Source: Paracholeplasma manati (GTDB lineage Bacteria; Bacillota_I; Bacilli_A; Acholeplasmatales; UBA5453). Taken from it: DNA of 64,000 bases. The notes beneath the pieces were generated by a model. That model saw only the letters and a list, made by a program, of their open reading frames with translations, did not search any database and had not been told where the DNA came from. Shown here one piece after another: positions 33,011-41,871 of this stretch (within the stretch, counting starts at the first letter, position 1; the number at the start of each line of letters is the position of its first letter). The stretch covers positions 186,001-250,000 of the forward strand of contig NZ_JAOVQM010000001.1 of assembly GCF_025742995.1 (NCBI RefSeq), written 5' to 3'. Position numbers and translations under genes: made by a program.

Positions 33011-33860
33011 ATTGGTTTGCTAAATAGATGCCTAACCCAGCTTTTCCGACATGTACAGCGATGACAGCGGAGATTTTTCCAGTCACTGTGACGGTCACAT
33101 TGTCGAATTTTTCTTTGATCAAATCACAAAATTGATGTGCCACATCCGAGGTGGTGGTGTAGGTAATACGAACCACTGTTTTGGCTTTTGTTGATAATTT
33201 GCCAACTTCAGTCGTTAAATAATTGAGTACACCTTCTGTGCTTCTCACTTTGTGTTCGACATTGAGTACGCCTTGGTCAAATCTTAAAATGGGTTTGATT
33301 TTGAGTAGATTGCCAATCATGCCTTGAATCTTTGATAGACGACCACTCTTAACAACCACATTAAGATCATCGACCGTAAAAATTAACGAACCATGACTTC
33401 TATCGGCGAGAAATGCTTCTAATATCGCTTCTAAAGAGGGCTTGGATTCAATGTGTTCAATCAAACGTTCTGTTAGATATTCAGCCCCACAAATGGCTGA
33501 TTTGGTATCTAAAACGGTAATTTTGTCTTTTTCATCTACCATGTCTTTCGCAAGCAATGCACTATTATAAGTGCCACTTAAAGATTGCGAAACGGTTAAA
33601 CAAATCACGTGCTCATAACCTTCATCCAATAAAGATTGATAAGCAATCATAAAACGATTGGGTGCTGGTTGCGAAGTGGATACTTTTTTATTTTGATCCA
33701 TATAGGCGTAAATCTGTTCATTGGTCAAATCGCCATCTTTATAGGTTTCAGTACCTACAATGATGTCTAAATAAACCACACGTATGTCATTTTTAGATAC
33801 GAATTCTGGTGTGAGTTTAAATGTGGAGTCAACCACGACACCAATCTTGTTTCGATTCAT
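33009..33860 (-). CDS. DegV family fatty-acid-binding protein
   Basis: 283 aa. DegV/FakB fold: VVVDSTFKLTPEF, QPAPNRFMIAYQSLLDEGYE (STS-PS type acyl/phosphate loop replaced by STSQPAPN), TVSQSLSGTYNSA, LDTKSAICGAE. Family members bind fatty acids and present them to FakA kinase for acyl-phosphate formation. No fakA in the window, so the pairing is inference. AGGGTAGTAC precedes ATG. Confidence 0.9.
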   Translation of the reverse strand: MNRNKIGVVVDSTFKLTPEFVSKNDIRVVYLDIIVGTETYKDGDLTNEQIYAYMDQNKKVSTSQPAPNRFMIAYQSLLDEGYEHVICLTVSQSLSGTYNSALLAKDMVDEKDKITVLDTKSAICGAEYLTERLIEHIESKPSLEAILEAFLADRSHGSLIFTVDDLNVVVKSGRLSKIQGMIGNLLKIKPILRFDQGVLNVEHKVRSTEGVLNYLTTEVGKLSTKAKTVVRITYTTTSDVAHQFCDLIKEKFDNVTVTVTGKISAVIAVHVGKAGLGIYLANQ

Positions 33861-33863
33861 GTA

Positions 33864-34307
33864 CTACCCTCCAATATAAAATCCCAATATCGAGACCAAT
33901 ATCCCCAATAAGAACCCTGCAAATACTTCAATTGGAAAATGACCTAGTGGTTCTTTTAAGGCTTTACCTTTATTGATATGATCGTTTTCTAATCCAAGTT
34001 TTTCGTTGATTGCATTTAACATCATGGCGTGTTTGGACGCTTCTAGACGAATGCCCATCGAGTCATGTATAACGACCAATGCGAGTGTTAATGAGATGGC
34101 AAAGTACAATCCTATGCCTTCATAAAGATAAATACTCGCAGTCAAAGAAGTTACCAAAGCGCTATGAGAAGATGGCATCCCACCGGTTGAGATCAATGCT
34201 CGAGGTTGGAATGTTTTCTCTTTAACACTAAATGTAATGAACTTCAAAAATTGAGCTGCGAGTAACGCTATAATTGAATGATTAATGATTTGTTGTGCCG
34301 TGTCCAT
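33864..34307 (-). CDS. Divergent PAP2 family protein (DUF212/YuiD)
   Basis: 147 aa from ATG 34307 (AGGAGGT eight bases upstream; the TTG just before is less likely). Conserved STGGMPSSHSALVTSLT and the HDSMGIRLEASKHA stretch define the family (PF02681). Several membrane spans. Activity not established; relation to PAP2 phosphatases is by sequence only. Four bases upstream of the DegV gene. Confidence 0.9.
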   Translation of the reverse strand: MDTAQQIINHSIIALLAAQFLKFITFSVKEKTFQPRALISTGGMPSSHSALVTSLTASIYLYEGIGLYFAISLTLALVVIHDSMGIRLEASKHAMMLNAINEKLGLENDHINKGKALKEPLGHFPIEVFAGFLLGILVSILGFYIGG

Positions 34308-34320
34308 CAAAGGCTACCTC

Positions 34321-34548
34321 CTATACGGTGATAACTGCAATGACCCCTGGTACGTTTTCTAATAACATTGTTTCGATTCCTTGTCTCAATGTTACGTCGA
34401 TGAGGCCACAGCCATCGCATGCACCTAACATTTTAACATAAACTATCCCATCTTCGACAGAGACAATTTCAATATCCCCACCATCGCGATGTAAATAGGG
34501 TCTAACACGGTCAATCAACTCGTGTACTAATTTGGTTGTTTCATCCAT
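34321..34548 (-). CDS. NifU C-terminal domain Fe-S scaffold (YutI-like)
   Basis: 75 aa, the NfuA-type domain alone. CxxC cluster ligands in GACDGCGLIDVTLRQGIE and the HRDGGDIEIV motif are intact. Likely holds or transfers a [4Fe-4S] cluster. IspDF next door makes an isoprenoid intermediate whose later steps need Fe-S enzymes, but no functional link is shown. Confidence 0.92.
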   Translation of the reverse strand: MDETTKLVHELIDRVRPYLHRDGGDIEIVSVEDGIVYVKMLGACDGCGLIDVTLRQGIETMLLENVPGVIAVITV

Positions 34549-34617
34549 TGTAAATCCCCCCTGCCACTATAGTATATGCTAAAAGCATTCGCCATTTCAA
34601 ATGTTATGATAAGTTCT

Positions 34618-34881
34618 CTATTTAACACGTTTCAAGATGAAATAACCACATTGGTAGTTACATGACTCGTTTAAATAGTCTGGAATGTATTTGAAATAGT
34701 TTTTATCTTTCGCATCTGTAACGAATCCCTTGAGTCTAAGCAAGTCAGAAGCCACATCACCGACTATGTAATCAAAACGATCAAATGTGTCTACATAACG
34801 GGCATTGAATTTTGCAATATCGAAGGCATCTTTTGTGTTGTGAATCAGTTCAAAATTGCCAAATTGTGTTTCTATTAACAT
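34618..34881 (-). CDS. YutD family protein (DUF1027)
   Basis: 87 aa. FELIHNTKDAFDIAKFNARY, FDYIVGDVASDLLRLKGF and the end motif ESCNYQCGYFILKRV match YutD. Function unknown. The yutD/yutI/yuiD set is also clustered in Bacillus. Begins 4 bases after the ispDF stop. Confidence 0.85.
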   Translation of the reverse strand: MLIETQFGNFELIHNTKDAFDIAKFNARYVDTFDRFDYIVGDVASDLLRLKGFVTDAKDKNYFKYIPDYLNESCNYQCGYFILKRVK

Positions 34882-34885
34882 ACCT

Positions 34886-36001
34886 TTATTCTCCTTTAAT
34901 CAATAAAACGGTTGCACTCGCAGCCATGGCTTTTAGGTTGCCAATCGAATCGAGTTTCTCGTTGGTTGCTGCTTTCACATTGATGGCCTCTACGGGTGCA
35001 TCCAACAAGTGACTAATCGATTGTTTTATATCGCCAATAAATGGCGCTAATTTAGGCTTTTCCGCGAATATCGTACAATCGATATTTGACACTTTATAGC
35101 CTTTATTCTTCATCATTTTAACCACGTCTGAAACAATGATTTTCGAATCCATATCTTTGAACTTCTTTTCCGTATCTGGGAAGAATGTCCCCAAATCTCC
35201 AAGTCCTAAAGCACCCAAAATAGACTCGGCTACAGCGTGTAATAAAACGTCTGCGTCACTGTGTCCTAGTAACCCCAACTGGAATGGGATTTCGATCCCG
35301 CCAAGGATCAATTTTCGGCCTTCAACCAATGCGTGAATATCGTAACTATGGCCAATTTTAAACATATAATTTTCGACCTCTTTTTCAAATTGTTCGATGT
35401 CTTTTTGATAAGTGATTTTCGAATTGTTCTGCTCATGCAACACCAAACCAACCTCATGATTATACACCATTTGGTATTGTGAAATATCATCGGTAGATTG
35501 GGGGTTGATGACCTCATAAGCTTTTTTGATTTCTGCTGTAATGAATGCTTGTGGGGTTTCGGCTTCATATAAGAAGCGACGATCTAGTACCTTCAAGGAT
35601 TCATCTTTAGCGTAAATCGTGTTGGTCACTCGTTTGGATAGAACACATGCTTGATGAATCGCTAACCCATTTTCAACTTGATCAATCAGTGTTTCATCAA
35701 TATATACGCGTGCTGCGTCATGAATCATCACATAGGGTTCAGTCACTTGTTGTAATCCATTTTTCACTGACTCTGCGCGTGTCTTACCACCGTAAACTAT
35801 TTTAACATCGTTTGGTACATAACTTCTAATGAATGTTTCATCCTCAGGATTGACGACCAATACCATTTCATAATTTCGATCATAAAATGGTTTAAAGGCA
35901 TACCAAAAAAGCGGTTTTTGATTCACCAAATATCTGAGTTTGTTGTATCCTAAATTCGCTCTGGTGCCAGACCCGGCAGCCACCAATACGCAAGCGTACA
36001 T
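34886..36001 (-). CDS. ispDF: Bifunctional IspD/IspF (MEP pathway)
   Basis: 371-aa fusion. Residues ~1-212 are MEP cytidylyltransferase (LVAAGSGTR, KTRAESVKNGLQQV, MIHDAARVYI); from ~213 is MEcPP synthase (MFKIGHSYDIHALVEGR with Asp-x-His metal ligands, LLGHSDADVLLHAVAES, GDLGTFFPDTEKKFK). Both active regions look intact, so it should catalyse steps 3 and 5 of isoprenoid synthesis. The fusion is best known from Proteobacteria. Confidence 0.95.
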   Translation of the reverse strand: MYACVLVAAGSGTRANLGYNKLRYLVNQKPLFWYAFKPFYDRNYEMVLVVNPEDETFIRSYVPNDVKIVYGGKTRAESVKNGLQQVTEPYVMIHDAARVYIDETLIDQVENGLAIHQACVLSKRVTNTIYAKDESLKVLDRRFLYEAETPQAFITAEIKKAYEVINPQSTDDISQYQMVYNHEVGLVLHEQNNSKITYQKDIEQFEKEVENYMFKIGHSYDIHALVEGRKLILGGIEIPFQLGLLGHSDADVLLHAVAESILGALGLGDLGTFFPDTEKKFKDMDSKIIVSDVVKMMKNKGYKVSNIDCTIFAEKPKLAPFIGDIKQSISHLLDAPVEAINVKAATNEKLDSIGNLKAMAASATVLLIKGE

Positions 36002-36009
36002 GTGTCCTC

Positions 36010-36522
36010 CTATAAGATGTCATCCATCAAAACATCGTGTGGTTCTTGTAAGTCATAATCATATTTAAATGCGGGATAAGTAATCCCCAATTTGTATCCT
36101 TTTTTGTCTTTTAAAAACAGGTCAAAGTAACCTTTACCATAGCCTATTCGAAGGTTTTTTGAAGTAGCGACACAAGGGATTAAGTAGAGCTCACAATCAT
36201 CGATCGATAGGCTATCGTGCGGTGCTTCTTTCAGATTAAACGGTGCGTCGACTAGACTGTTTAATCGCTCTATCAAGCGATATTTAATTTTTCCATATTC
36301 TATGTTTGGTAGATAAAAATGCTTGTTTGGATATAACTCAATGAGTGCCAATAGATTGATTTCTTGTTGAATGGGATAGTAGATGCCAATGTGTTGTGCT
36401 ACTTGAAATTCAGCTCTTTTTTGTAGCTTATCCATAGCCCATTCACTGACCATATTTTGTTCTTCTACAGGGGTGTTTTTACGTTTGTTTAAGACAGTAA
36501 ATCGTAGGGTTTGTTTATCCAT
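36010..36522 (-). CDS. 5-formyltetrahydrofolate cyclo-ligase
   Basis: 170 aa from ATG 36522. ATP-dependent conversion of 5-formyl-THF to methenyl-THF. Substrate/ATP motif RIGYGKGYFDLFL and an N-terminal basic helix (RFTVLNKRKN) are seen. The longer frame to 36573 runs deep into the upstream gene; the chosen start still overlaps it by 8 bases and follows CACGAG. Confidence 0.88.
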   Translation of the reverse strand: MDKQTLRFTVLNKRKNTPVEEQNMVSEWAMDKLQKRAEFQVAQHIGIYYPIQQEINLLALIELYPNKHFYLPNIEYGKIKYRLIERLNSLVDAPFNLKEAPHDSLSIDDCELYLIPCVATSKNLRIGYGKGYFDLFLKDKKGYKLGITYPAFKYDYDLQEPHDVLMDDIL

Positions 36523-38089
36523 GAATCTCGTGATAATAACAAGCGTTGCTTTGATATTGAGGGTTTCTCGCAACCATCAAAGCGTCTTTCGCACGTTGAT
36601 AAATCAGTGTCCCTGTAGCGCCATCTGAGTGACTTCTTGAAATCCCAATCATCACTTCTAAATCGGTCTTGATTGACCCATAGTTCATCTGTAAATTCAT
36701 ATAGGTTTGATTGGCTTGAATGCCTTGTTTGAGCAAATCCATCTTTCGCGGATCGACAATCGTAATGGCGAAAACCAAGCCAGATAATCTAAATAAACTA
36801 GAAGACTCACTCATGAAGGAACCTTTCAGTTTTTTGATGTATTCGCCCATCAACATATTACCGATTTCTCGACCATAGGACTCATTGATTTTCGGGATGC
36901 TTGATAGTTCGATCAATGCCAATTGGAAGTGTTTATTCGCGTTTACCAATTGGTCTAAATGTAATAATAGTTCCGGTTGACCCAATAAACCATCGATTTC
37001 AGAGATATTGATCTTTTGATAACTGCTGGTTTGAACAACATTTAAAGACCCCATAACAATATTTGATGACTTGTCTTCAAAGATCCGTTTTCCAGATTCT
37101 TTAACCCAAATATAATAGCCTTGTTTTAATAAACGATAGGTGGTTTTATAAGTTTGCTTACGGGCGGTTAATCCGCTCAATACGCCAAGATATGTTTGTA
37201 AGTCTTCGTCTTTAATGAGTTTTCTAAAGTCATCTAAATCGATGGTATTTTGAGGGATACCCGTCATTTGAACGAACTGGTCATTACCCCAAATATAGCG
37301 TTCATCGAGATCCATATAGAATAAACCTTCGTCAGATAACTCTAAGGTAGCGATGAATTTTAATCTCATCGATTCGAGGTTTTGTTCAGCGGTTTTGAGT
37401 TCCTTTTCAATCGATAATAAGTCGAAATCACTACGTCTTTCACCAATATTGATTCGACCTTTATACTTGCCTAAAATGAATATCGGTTGTTCAACGGTAT
37501 GTAATAATACGGGTTTGCCTTGATAATTTTGAAACAACATTTCGTGTTCTTCACTCATTTTTGGTTTCGCTATTCTAGGATAATCTTCATAATAGGTTTC
37601 CATCGCACGGTTGTTGGTTTCAACCCCATCAAAAGAGGTAATACGGATACTACGATTCACGATATCAAAGAATGCTTTATCTTTAATTTGTTCTAGTGTA
37701 AAACCGAATTCTTCACAAAGGCTATCGGACATCTCTTTGATTCTACCTTTATGATCAATCACATAATAAGCATTCCATTTGGTTGCTTTAATGGATTTAA
37801 TGAATAGATGGTAGTGATTTTTAGTGAATAAACCTTTTCTAAACACGACAATTGAAGTTGCGATAAACACAATTATCGATACCATGCTTAAATACATATA
37901 AACCGTTTCTAAGATGGTTCCTGCCACATATGCATCATAAAATAACGCTATCGGGATGTACAACAACATCAAAAAGATGGCGATGACTTGAAAGAAACGA
38001 TAGGGTTTCTCGTCAATCACACCAATCAAAATGATGAATACCCAAGTACTGAGCGCTAGAATGAACGGAAATAATGGATAGTAAGACAC
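36515..38089 (-). CDS. Membrane PAS protein with degenerate GGDEF domain
   Basis: 524 aa. Three N-terminal membrane spans (residues ~5-85), PAS domain (~105-235, YVIDHKGRIKEMSDSLCEEF), short coiled coil (~225-250, EKELKTAEQNLESMRLKF), second PAS (~248-370, YMDLDERYIWGNDQF), then a GGDEF-like domain. The catalytic loop is RLSGLVFAI where an active cyclase has R-x-GGDEF-A/L, so c-di-GMP synthesis is not expected. Probably a sensor that binds a ligand or partner. It precedes the folate ligase gene by overlap and follows cdaA. Confidence 0.85.
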   Translation of the reverse strand: MSYYPLFPFILALSTWVFIILIGVIDEKPYRFFQVIAIFLMLLYIPIALFYDAYVAGTILETVYMYLSMVSIIVFIATSIVVFRKGLFTKNHYHLFIKSIKATKWNAYYVIDHKGRIKEMSDSLCEEFGFTLEQIKDKAFFDIVNRSIRITSFDGVETNNRAMETYYEDYPRIAKPKMSEEHEMLFQNYQGKPVLLHTVEQPIFILGKYKGRINIGERRSDFDLLSIEKELKTAEQNLESMRLKFIATLELSDEGLFYMDLDERYIWGNDQFVQMTGIPQNTIDLDDFRKLIKDEDLQTYLGVLSGLTARKQTYKTTYRLLKQGYYIWVKESGKRIFEDKSSNIVMGSLNVVQTSSYQKINISEIDGLLGQPELLLHLDQLVNANKHFQLALIELSSIPKINESYGREIGNMLMGEYIKKLKGSFMSESSSLFRLSGLVFAITIVDPRKMDLLKQGIQANQTYMNLQMNYGSIKTDLEVMIGISRSHSDGATGTLIYQRAKDALMVARNPQYQSNACYYHEIHG

Positions 38090-38113
38090 GAAATCACCTC
38101 AATTTTATCGGTG

Positions 38114-38287
38114 CTATATGACATATACCAAAACAATCAGTACACCAACAACGATGAATGCAATCAACATTTTAAGCCAAGGATTCTTATTGGAAAAACT
38201 GACGATGCGGTCGGAAAATTTCAATTGACCGAATTTGCGAATTGGGTCTAAAATGAATGAGCCAATTTGAACAATGATTTTTTTCAT
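38114..38287 (-). CDS. 57-aa single-span membrane protein downstream of cdaA
   Basis: Small gene on the minus strand. ATG 38287 follows AGGAGGT by 6 bases; stop TAG at 38114. Residues 1-36 are amphipathic and basic (begins MKKIIVQIGSFILDPIRKFG); residues ~37-57 are a hydrophobic span (LKMLIAFIVVGVLIVLVYVI). The end of the gene is 9 bases after the cdaA stop, so it is coupled to the cyclase. In Firmicutes cdaA is followed by cdaR, whose N-terminus is such an anchor; here the YbbR repeats are absent. Confidence 0.8.
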   Translation of the reverse strand: MKKIIVQIGSFILDPIRKFGQLKFSDRIVSFSNKNPWLKMLIAFIVVGVLIVLVYVI

Positions 38288-38296
38288 ATAGACCTC

Positions 38297-39034
38297 CTAT
38301 TTCATAAACATGTTGAGGTATTCATAGATTTTCTCTTTGTCGTTCGCCTTCAACATGATGCCTTCAATGACAATCGATATGGTGCCAGTTTCTTCTGAAA
38401 CAACAATGGTTAGTGAGTCAGAAACTTCAGATATACCCAACGCAGCACGATGTCTAGACCCCATGGTCTTATCGTATTTGGTGGTTTCTGATAACACATA
38501 ATACGCCCCTGCACATCGAATGGTGTCGCCACGAATGATGACTGCGCCATCGTGAAGTGGTGTGAGTGGCGTAAATATATTGATGAGTAGTTCTTTAGAT
38601 ACTTGAGAATTCATTTGAATGGCACGTTCTGCGTATTGATCTAAAGAGCTGTGTTTTTCAATGGTAATCAATGCACCGATATTTTGACTGGACAAATACG
38701 TCACAGCTTCTACAATGTGCTGTTTGGTTTCTGCAGAACCCATGGTTGCGACATCACGTTTAGAATCAATCACGAATGCCGATTCAAAACTTTTACGAAT
38801 GTCTGGGGATAGGATAACCACAAAGATAAGCGGAATCCACTCTTTTACATACCCTAAGATGGTGGCTGATATGACGAGTTCTAATTCTTCAGCACCCCAA
38901 GTGATCACGTATAGGAAAACAATGAATAATAACATCCTAAAAACACGCTTGCTACTTAAGAAAAAGCTGAGTAAAAAAAAGACAATCATCCATACAATAT
39001 AGCCATCTAGTAAGATAAATAACCAATCCGTCAT
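38297..39034 (-). CDS. cdaA: Diadenylate cyclase CdaA
   Basis: Makes c-di-AMP from two ATP. 245 aa with three N-terminal spans (~5-25, 32-50, 58-78) then a DAC domain. Catalytic DGA at residues 162-164 (LHDGAVIIRG) and RHR at 194-196 (GSRHRAALG) are intact. GAAGGAAGTGG precedes ATG. A small membrane protein follows in place of cdaR; no glmM is next to it. Confidence 0.96.
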   Translation of the reverse strand: MTDWLFILLDGYIVWMIVFFLLSFFLSSKRVFRMLLFIVFLYVITWGAEELELVISATILGYVKEWIPLIFVVILSPDIRKSFESAFVIDSKRDVATMGSAETKQHIVEAVTYLSSQNIGALITIEKHSSLDQYAERAIQMNSQVSKELLINIFTPLTPLHDGAVIIRGDTIRCAGAYYVLSETTKYDKTMGSRHRAALGISEVSDSLTIVVSEETGTISIVIEGIMLKANDKEKIYEYLNMFMK

Positions 39035-39246
39035 AATTCCACTTCCTTCTCATTAATTATATCATAATATTATAGCGTTGAATCAGGGAATCTCACTGTA
39101 TTCATTTAGCCTAATAAAGCGAATTTTAGAAGACTTCTATTTTGTAAGAATTTTCAAAAATTATGGACACCAAAGTAAAACCGCTAAATAAAGACATATC
39201 TATGTAATCGAGCAATAAAGCGGTAAAAATTAGTTGTTTTTTTCTC

Positions 39247-39275
39247 TTGCTTTTGATACCGAATACCTTTATAAT
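39247..39275 (+). promoter_or_regulatory. Sigma-A-type promoter for nrdJ
   Basis: -35 TTGCTT (39247-39252), 17-base spacer, -10 TATAAT (39270-39275), 25 bases before the ATG. Just upstream a palindrome ACATATCTATGT (39190-39201) lies between inverted ACCGCT (39180) and AGCGGT (39215), a possible operator or hairpin. No cobalamin riboswitch is recognisable. Confidence 0.8.
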
Positions 39276-39300
39276 CAAACATACAAGGAAGGGTGTTTCT

Positions 39301-41823
39301 ATGAACTTATATTCGAAATCCTTAACGGATAAAATCAATCAAGATATCAAACAGTTTTACCCCCACTTATTTCCAATCACAGCAGACATGCATATGGCAT
39401 TTTCTGGTGTGTCACGCTTGGTTATGTTGGACCGCTACACTCAAAAGGACCTAGCACTTGTCACATTAGGCGTCGGTGACTTGGTTGTTGCAATCATCAA
39501 ACATGACCCTAAATTCCCAGCGAGAGGGATTGGTTATATCACCAAAATCGAAGAACACCATGTACACATTAAAGTCGAAGAGGAATTCATCGGCCAAATT
39601 GGTGACGATCACATCGATGGTGTGGTCAGACGTGAAAAACGTGAAATCGAAAAACCATTGGAACTCTATTATGAACAAATCGCGAAACGCGTCGGTTCAA
39701 ACTTGGGTGAAGGCGAACCTCAAGCCGTCATCGACGAATTCGTTCATGAATTAAGCAGCTTGCACCTCATTCCAGCAGGCCGTATTTTGTATGGTGCTGG
39801 TTCTAAATCCAAAGTAACGTACTTTAACTGTTACGTTATGCCATTCATCGAAGACTCCCGTGAGGGGCTAGCACTTCACCGTAAAGAAGTCATGGAAATC
39901 ATGGCTAGAGGTGGTGGGGTCGGTACCAACGGTTCTACCTTAAGACCCAAGAATGCCTTAGCCAAAGGTGTGAATGGTAAGTCTTCTGGTTCTGTTTCTT
40001 GGCTACATGACTTAGCACAACTTACCCACTTGGTTGAACAAGGTGGTTCTAGACGTGGTGCCCAAATGATCATGTTGGCGGACTGGCATCCAGACATCAT
40101 TGAATTCATCATCTCGAAGATGCAAAACCCACGCATTCTTCGTTTCCTAATCGATAATAGTAAAGACGAAACCATCATTCGTATGGCGAAGGATAAACTC
40201 AAATTCAAACCGTTATCGAATGATAAATTCAATATGTATCAACAAATCATCCAATTATCTGACATCAACTCACACTTTTTCTCTGCATCGGTTGTCGATG
40301 AAGCGAAGCGTTTGGTCAGTGATGGCGGTGAATATGATGTCCAAAACCCTGACTTCTTGACTGGTGCGAATATTTCTGTCGCCATTACTAAAGATTTCAT
40401 GGAAGCCGTTGAAAAAGACGCCATCTATGATTTAAAATTCCCTGACTTAGATGCTTATACCAAAGAACAAAAAGCTTTCTATGATAAAGAATGGAAAAAC
40501 ATTGGTGACGTTCGCGAATTTGAACGTTTAGGCTATCCAAGCCGTGTTTACCATCAAATCAGAGCACGTGAACTTTGGAACTTAATCAACGTTTGTGCTA
40601 CCTACTCTGCAGAACCTGGTATTTTCTTCATCGATAACGCGAATGATAATACCAACGCGACAGCTTATGGTCAAAAAGTCGTTTGTACAAATCCATGTGG
40701 CGAACAACCACTCGCACCATACTCGGTATGTAACCTCGCTGCAATCAACTTAGCCACAATGGTTAACCCTAAAACCCATGAAGTATTATGGGACCAATTG
40801 GGTAGAACCGTTCGTAACGCGATTCGCATGCAAGACAATGTCATCGATCAAACTTACTACTTCTTAGAACAAAATAAACAACAAGCCTTGGGCGAACGCC
40901 GTATCGGTATGGGTGTCATGGGTCTCCATGACTTACTCATTTACGCAAACAAGCGTTATGGTTCGCACGATGGTAACATCTTAGTCGATCAACTCTTCAA
41001 GTTTATCGCAACCAAAGCTTATGAAACTTCAATTGAACTTGCGAAAGAAAAAGGCTCATTCCCATTCTTGGAACAATACGGTTCTAGAGAAGCCTTTGTC
41101 AAAGGTCGCTTCATTCAAAAACTCCCTGCCCATGTTCAAAAAGGCATTCTCGAACACGGCATTCGTAACTCACACTTACTCACCATCGCACCTACAGGTT
41201 CTACAGGTACCATGGTTGGGGTATCCACCGGTCTTGAACCGTACTTCGCCTTCACTTATTTCCGTAGCGGTCGCTTAGGTAAATACATTGAAGTCAACGC
41301 GAATATCGTGGATACATTCCTTGAATTGCACCCTGAATACACCAAAGAAACCTTACCAAACATTTTCGTTCCTGCCATGGAATTAGCGCCTGAAGAACAC
41401 GCCGATGTCCAATGTATTATTCAATACTGGGTAGACTCCTCTATTTCTAAAACTGTTAACGCGCCTAAAGGTTATACCGTTGAAGAAGTTGAACGCGTCT
41501 ATATGCGTCTATACAAAGGTGGCGCTAAAGGTGGTACCGTCTATGTCGATGGATCTCGTGATGCCCAAGTCCTCAGTTTGAAGAAGGAATCCGATACCCC
41601 AGTTCAAGTTGAACTTTCAGACTTAGGCGTTCAAATGCCTGGCGCTCAAAGCCAAACCCATAACGATGAACTCGCTACACCGTTGCGTAGCGACCGTCAA
41701 GACCGTGAAATCGGTGTTGAAGTCGGTAACCTTTGCCCAATCTGCCGTGAAGGTACGGTTCAAGATGTGGGTGGATGTCACACTTGTACCAACTGTGGTG
41801 CACAACTTAAATGTGGATTGTAG
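39301..41823 (+). CDS. nrdJ: Adenosylcobalamin-dependent (class II) ribonucleotide reductase
   Basis: Makes deoxyribonucleotides without oxygen or an iron subunit. 840 aa from ATG 39301, after AAGGAAGGG; a longer frame begins inside the promoter. Features: FNCYVMPF (first redox Cys), NPCGEQPL (thiyl radical region), GGGVGTNGSTLRP, PTGSTGTMVGVSTGLEP, and a C-terminal CxxC zinc-ribbon tail (CPICREG...CTNCGAQLKCG) typical of NrdJ. No NrdB-like partner. Implies B12 uptake or synthesis elsewhere. Confidence 0.94.
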   Translation: MNLYSKSLTDKINQDIKQFYPHLFPITADMHMAFSGVSRLVMLDRYTQKDLALVTLGVGDLVVAIIKHDPKFPARGIGYITKIEEHHVHIKVEEEFIGQIGDDHIDGVVRREKREIEKPLELYYEQIAKRVGSNLGEGEPQAVIDEFVHELSSLHLIPAGRILYGAGSKSKVTYFNCYVMPFIEDSREGLALHRKEVMEIMARGGGVGTNGSTLRPKNALAKGVNGKSSGSVSWLHDLAQLTHLVEQGGSRRGAQMIMLADWHPDIIEFIISKMQNPRILRFLIDNSKDETIIRMAKDKLKFKPLSNDKFNMYQQIIQLSDINSHFFSASVVDEAKRLVSDGGEYDVQNPDFLTGANISVAITKDFMEAVEKDAIYDLKFPDLDAYTKEQKAFYDKEWKNIGDVREFERLGYPSRVYHQIRARELWNLINVCATYSAEPGIFFIDNANDNTNATAYGQKVVCTNPCGEQPLAPYSVCNLAAINLATMVNPKTHEVLWDQLGRTVRNAIRMQDNVIDQTYYFLEQNKQQALGERRIGMGVMGLHDLLIYANKRYGSHDGNILVDQLFKFIATKAYETSIELAKEKGSFPFLEQYGSREAFVKGRFIQKLPAHVQKGILEHGIRNSHLLTIAPTGSTGTMVGVSTGLEPYFAFTYFRSGRLGKYIEVNANIVDTFLELHPEYTKETLPNIFVPAMELAPEEHADVQCIIQYWVDSSISKTVNAPKGYTVEEVERVYMRLYKGGAKGGTVYVDGSRDAQVLSLKKESDTPVQVELSDLGVQMPGAQSQTHNDELATPLRSDRQDREIGVEVGNLCPICREGTVQDVGGCHTCTNCGAQLKCGL

Positions 41824-41830
41824 TATAATT

Positions 41831-41859
41831 AAGAATAGCCGCGTGCTATTCTTTTTTTT
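41831..41859 (+). terminator. Terminator after nrdJ
   Basis: AAGAATAGC / GCTATTCTT stem, 5-base loop, eight T. The hflX ribosome-binding site follows directly. Confidence 0.9.
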
Positions 41860-41871
41860 GGTGGTGATATC

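Noticed and set aside
39035-39300. Cobalamin riboswitch before the B12-dependent reductase
   Set aside because: No B12-box or the usual ~200-base conserved fold; only a short inverted repeat is seen.
39126-39338. 70-codon minus-strand frame upstream of nrdJ
   Set aside because: It covers the nrdJ promoter and its ribosome-binding site, has no good site of its own and reads as low-complexity hydrophobic sequence.
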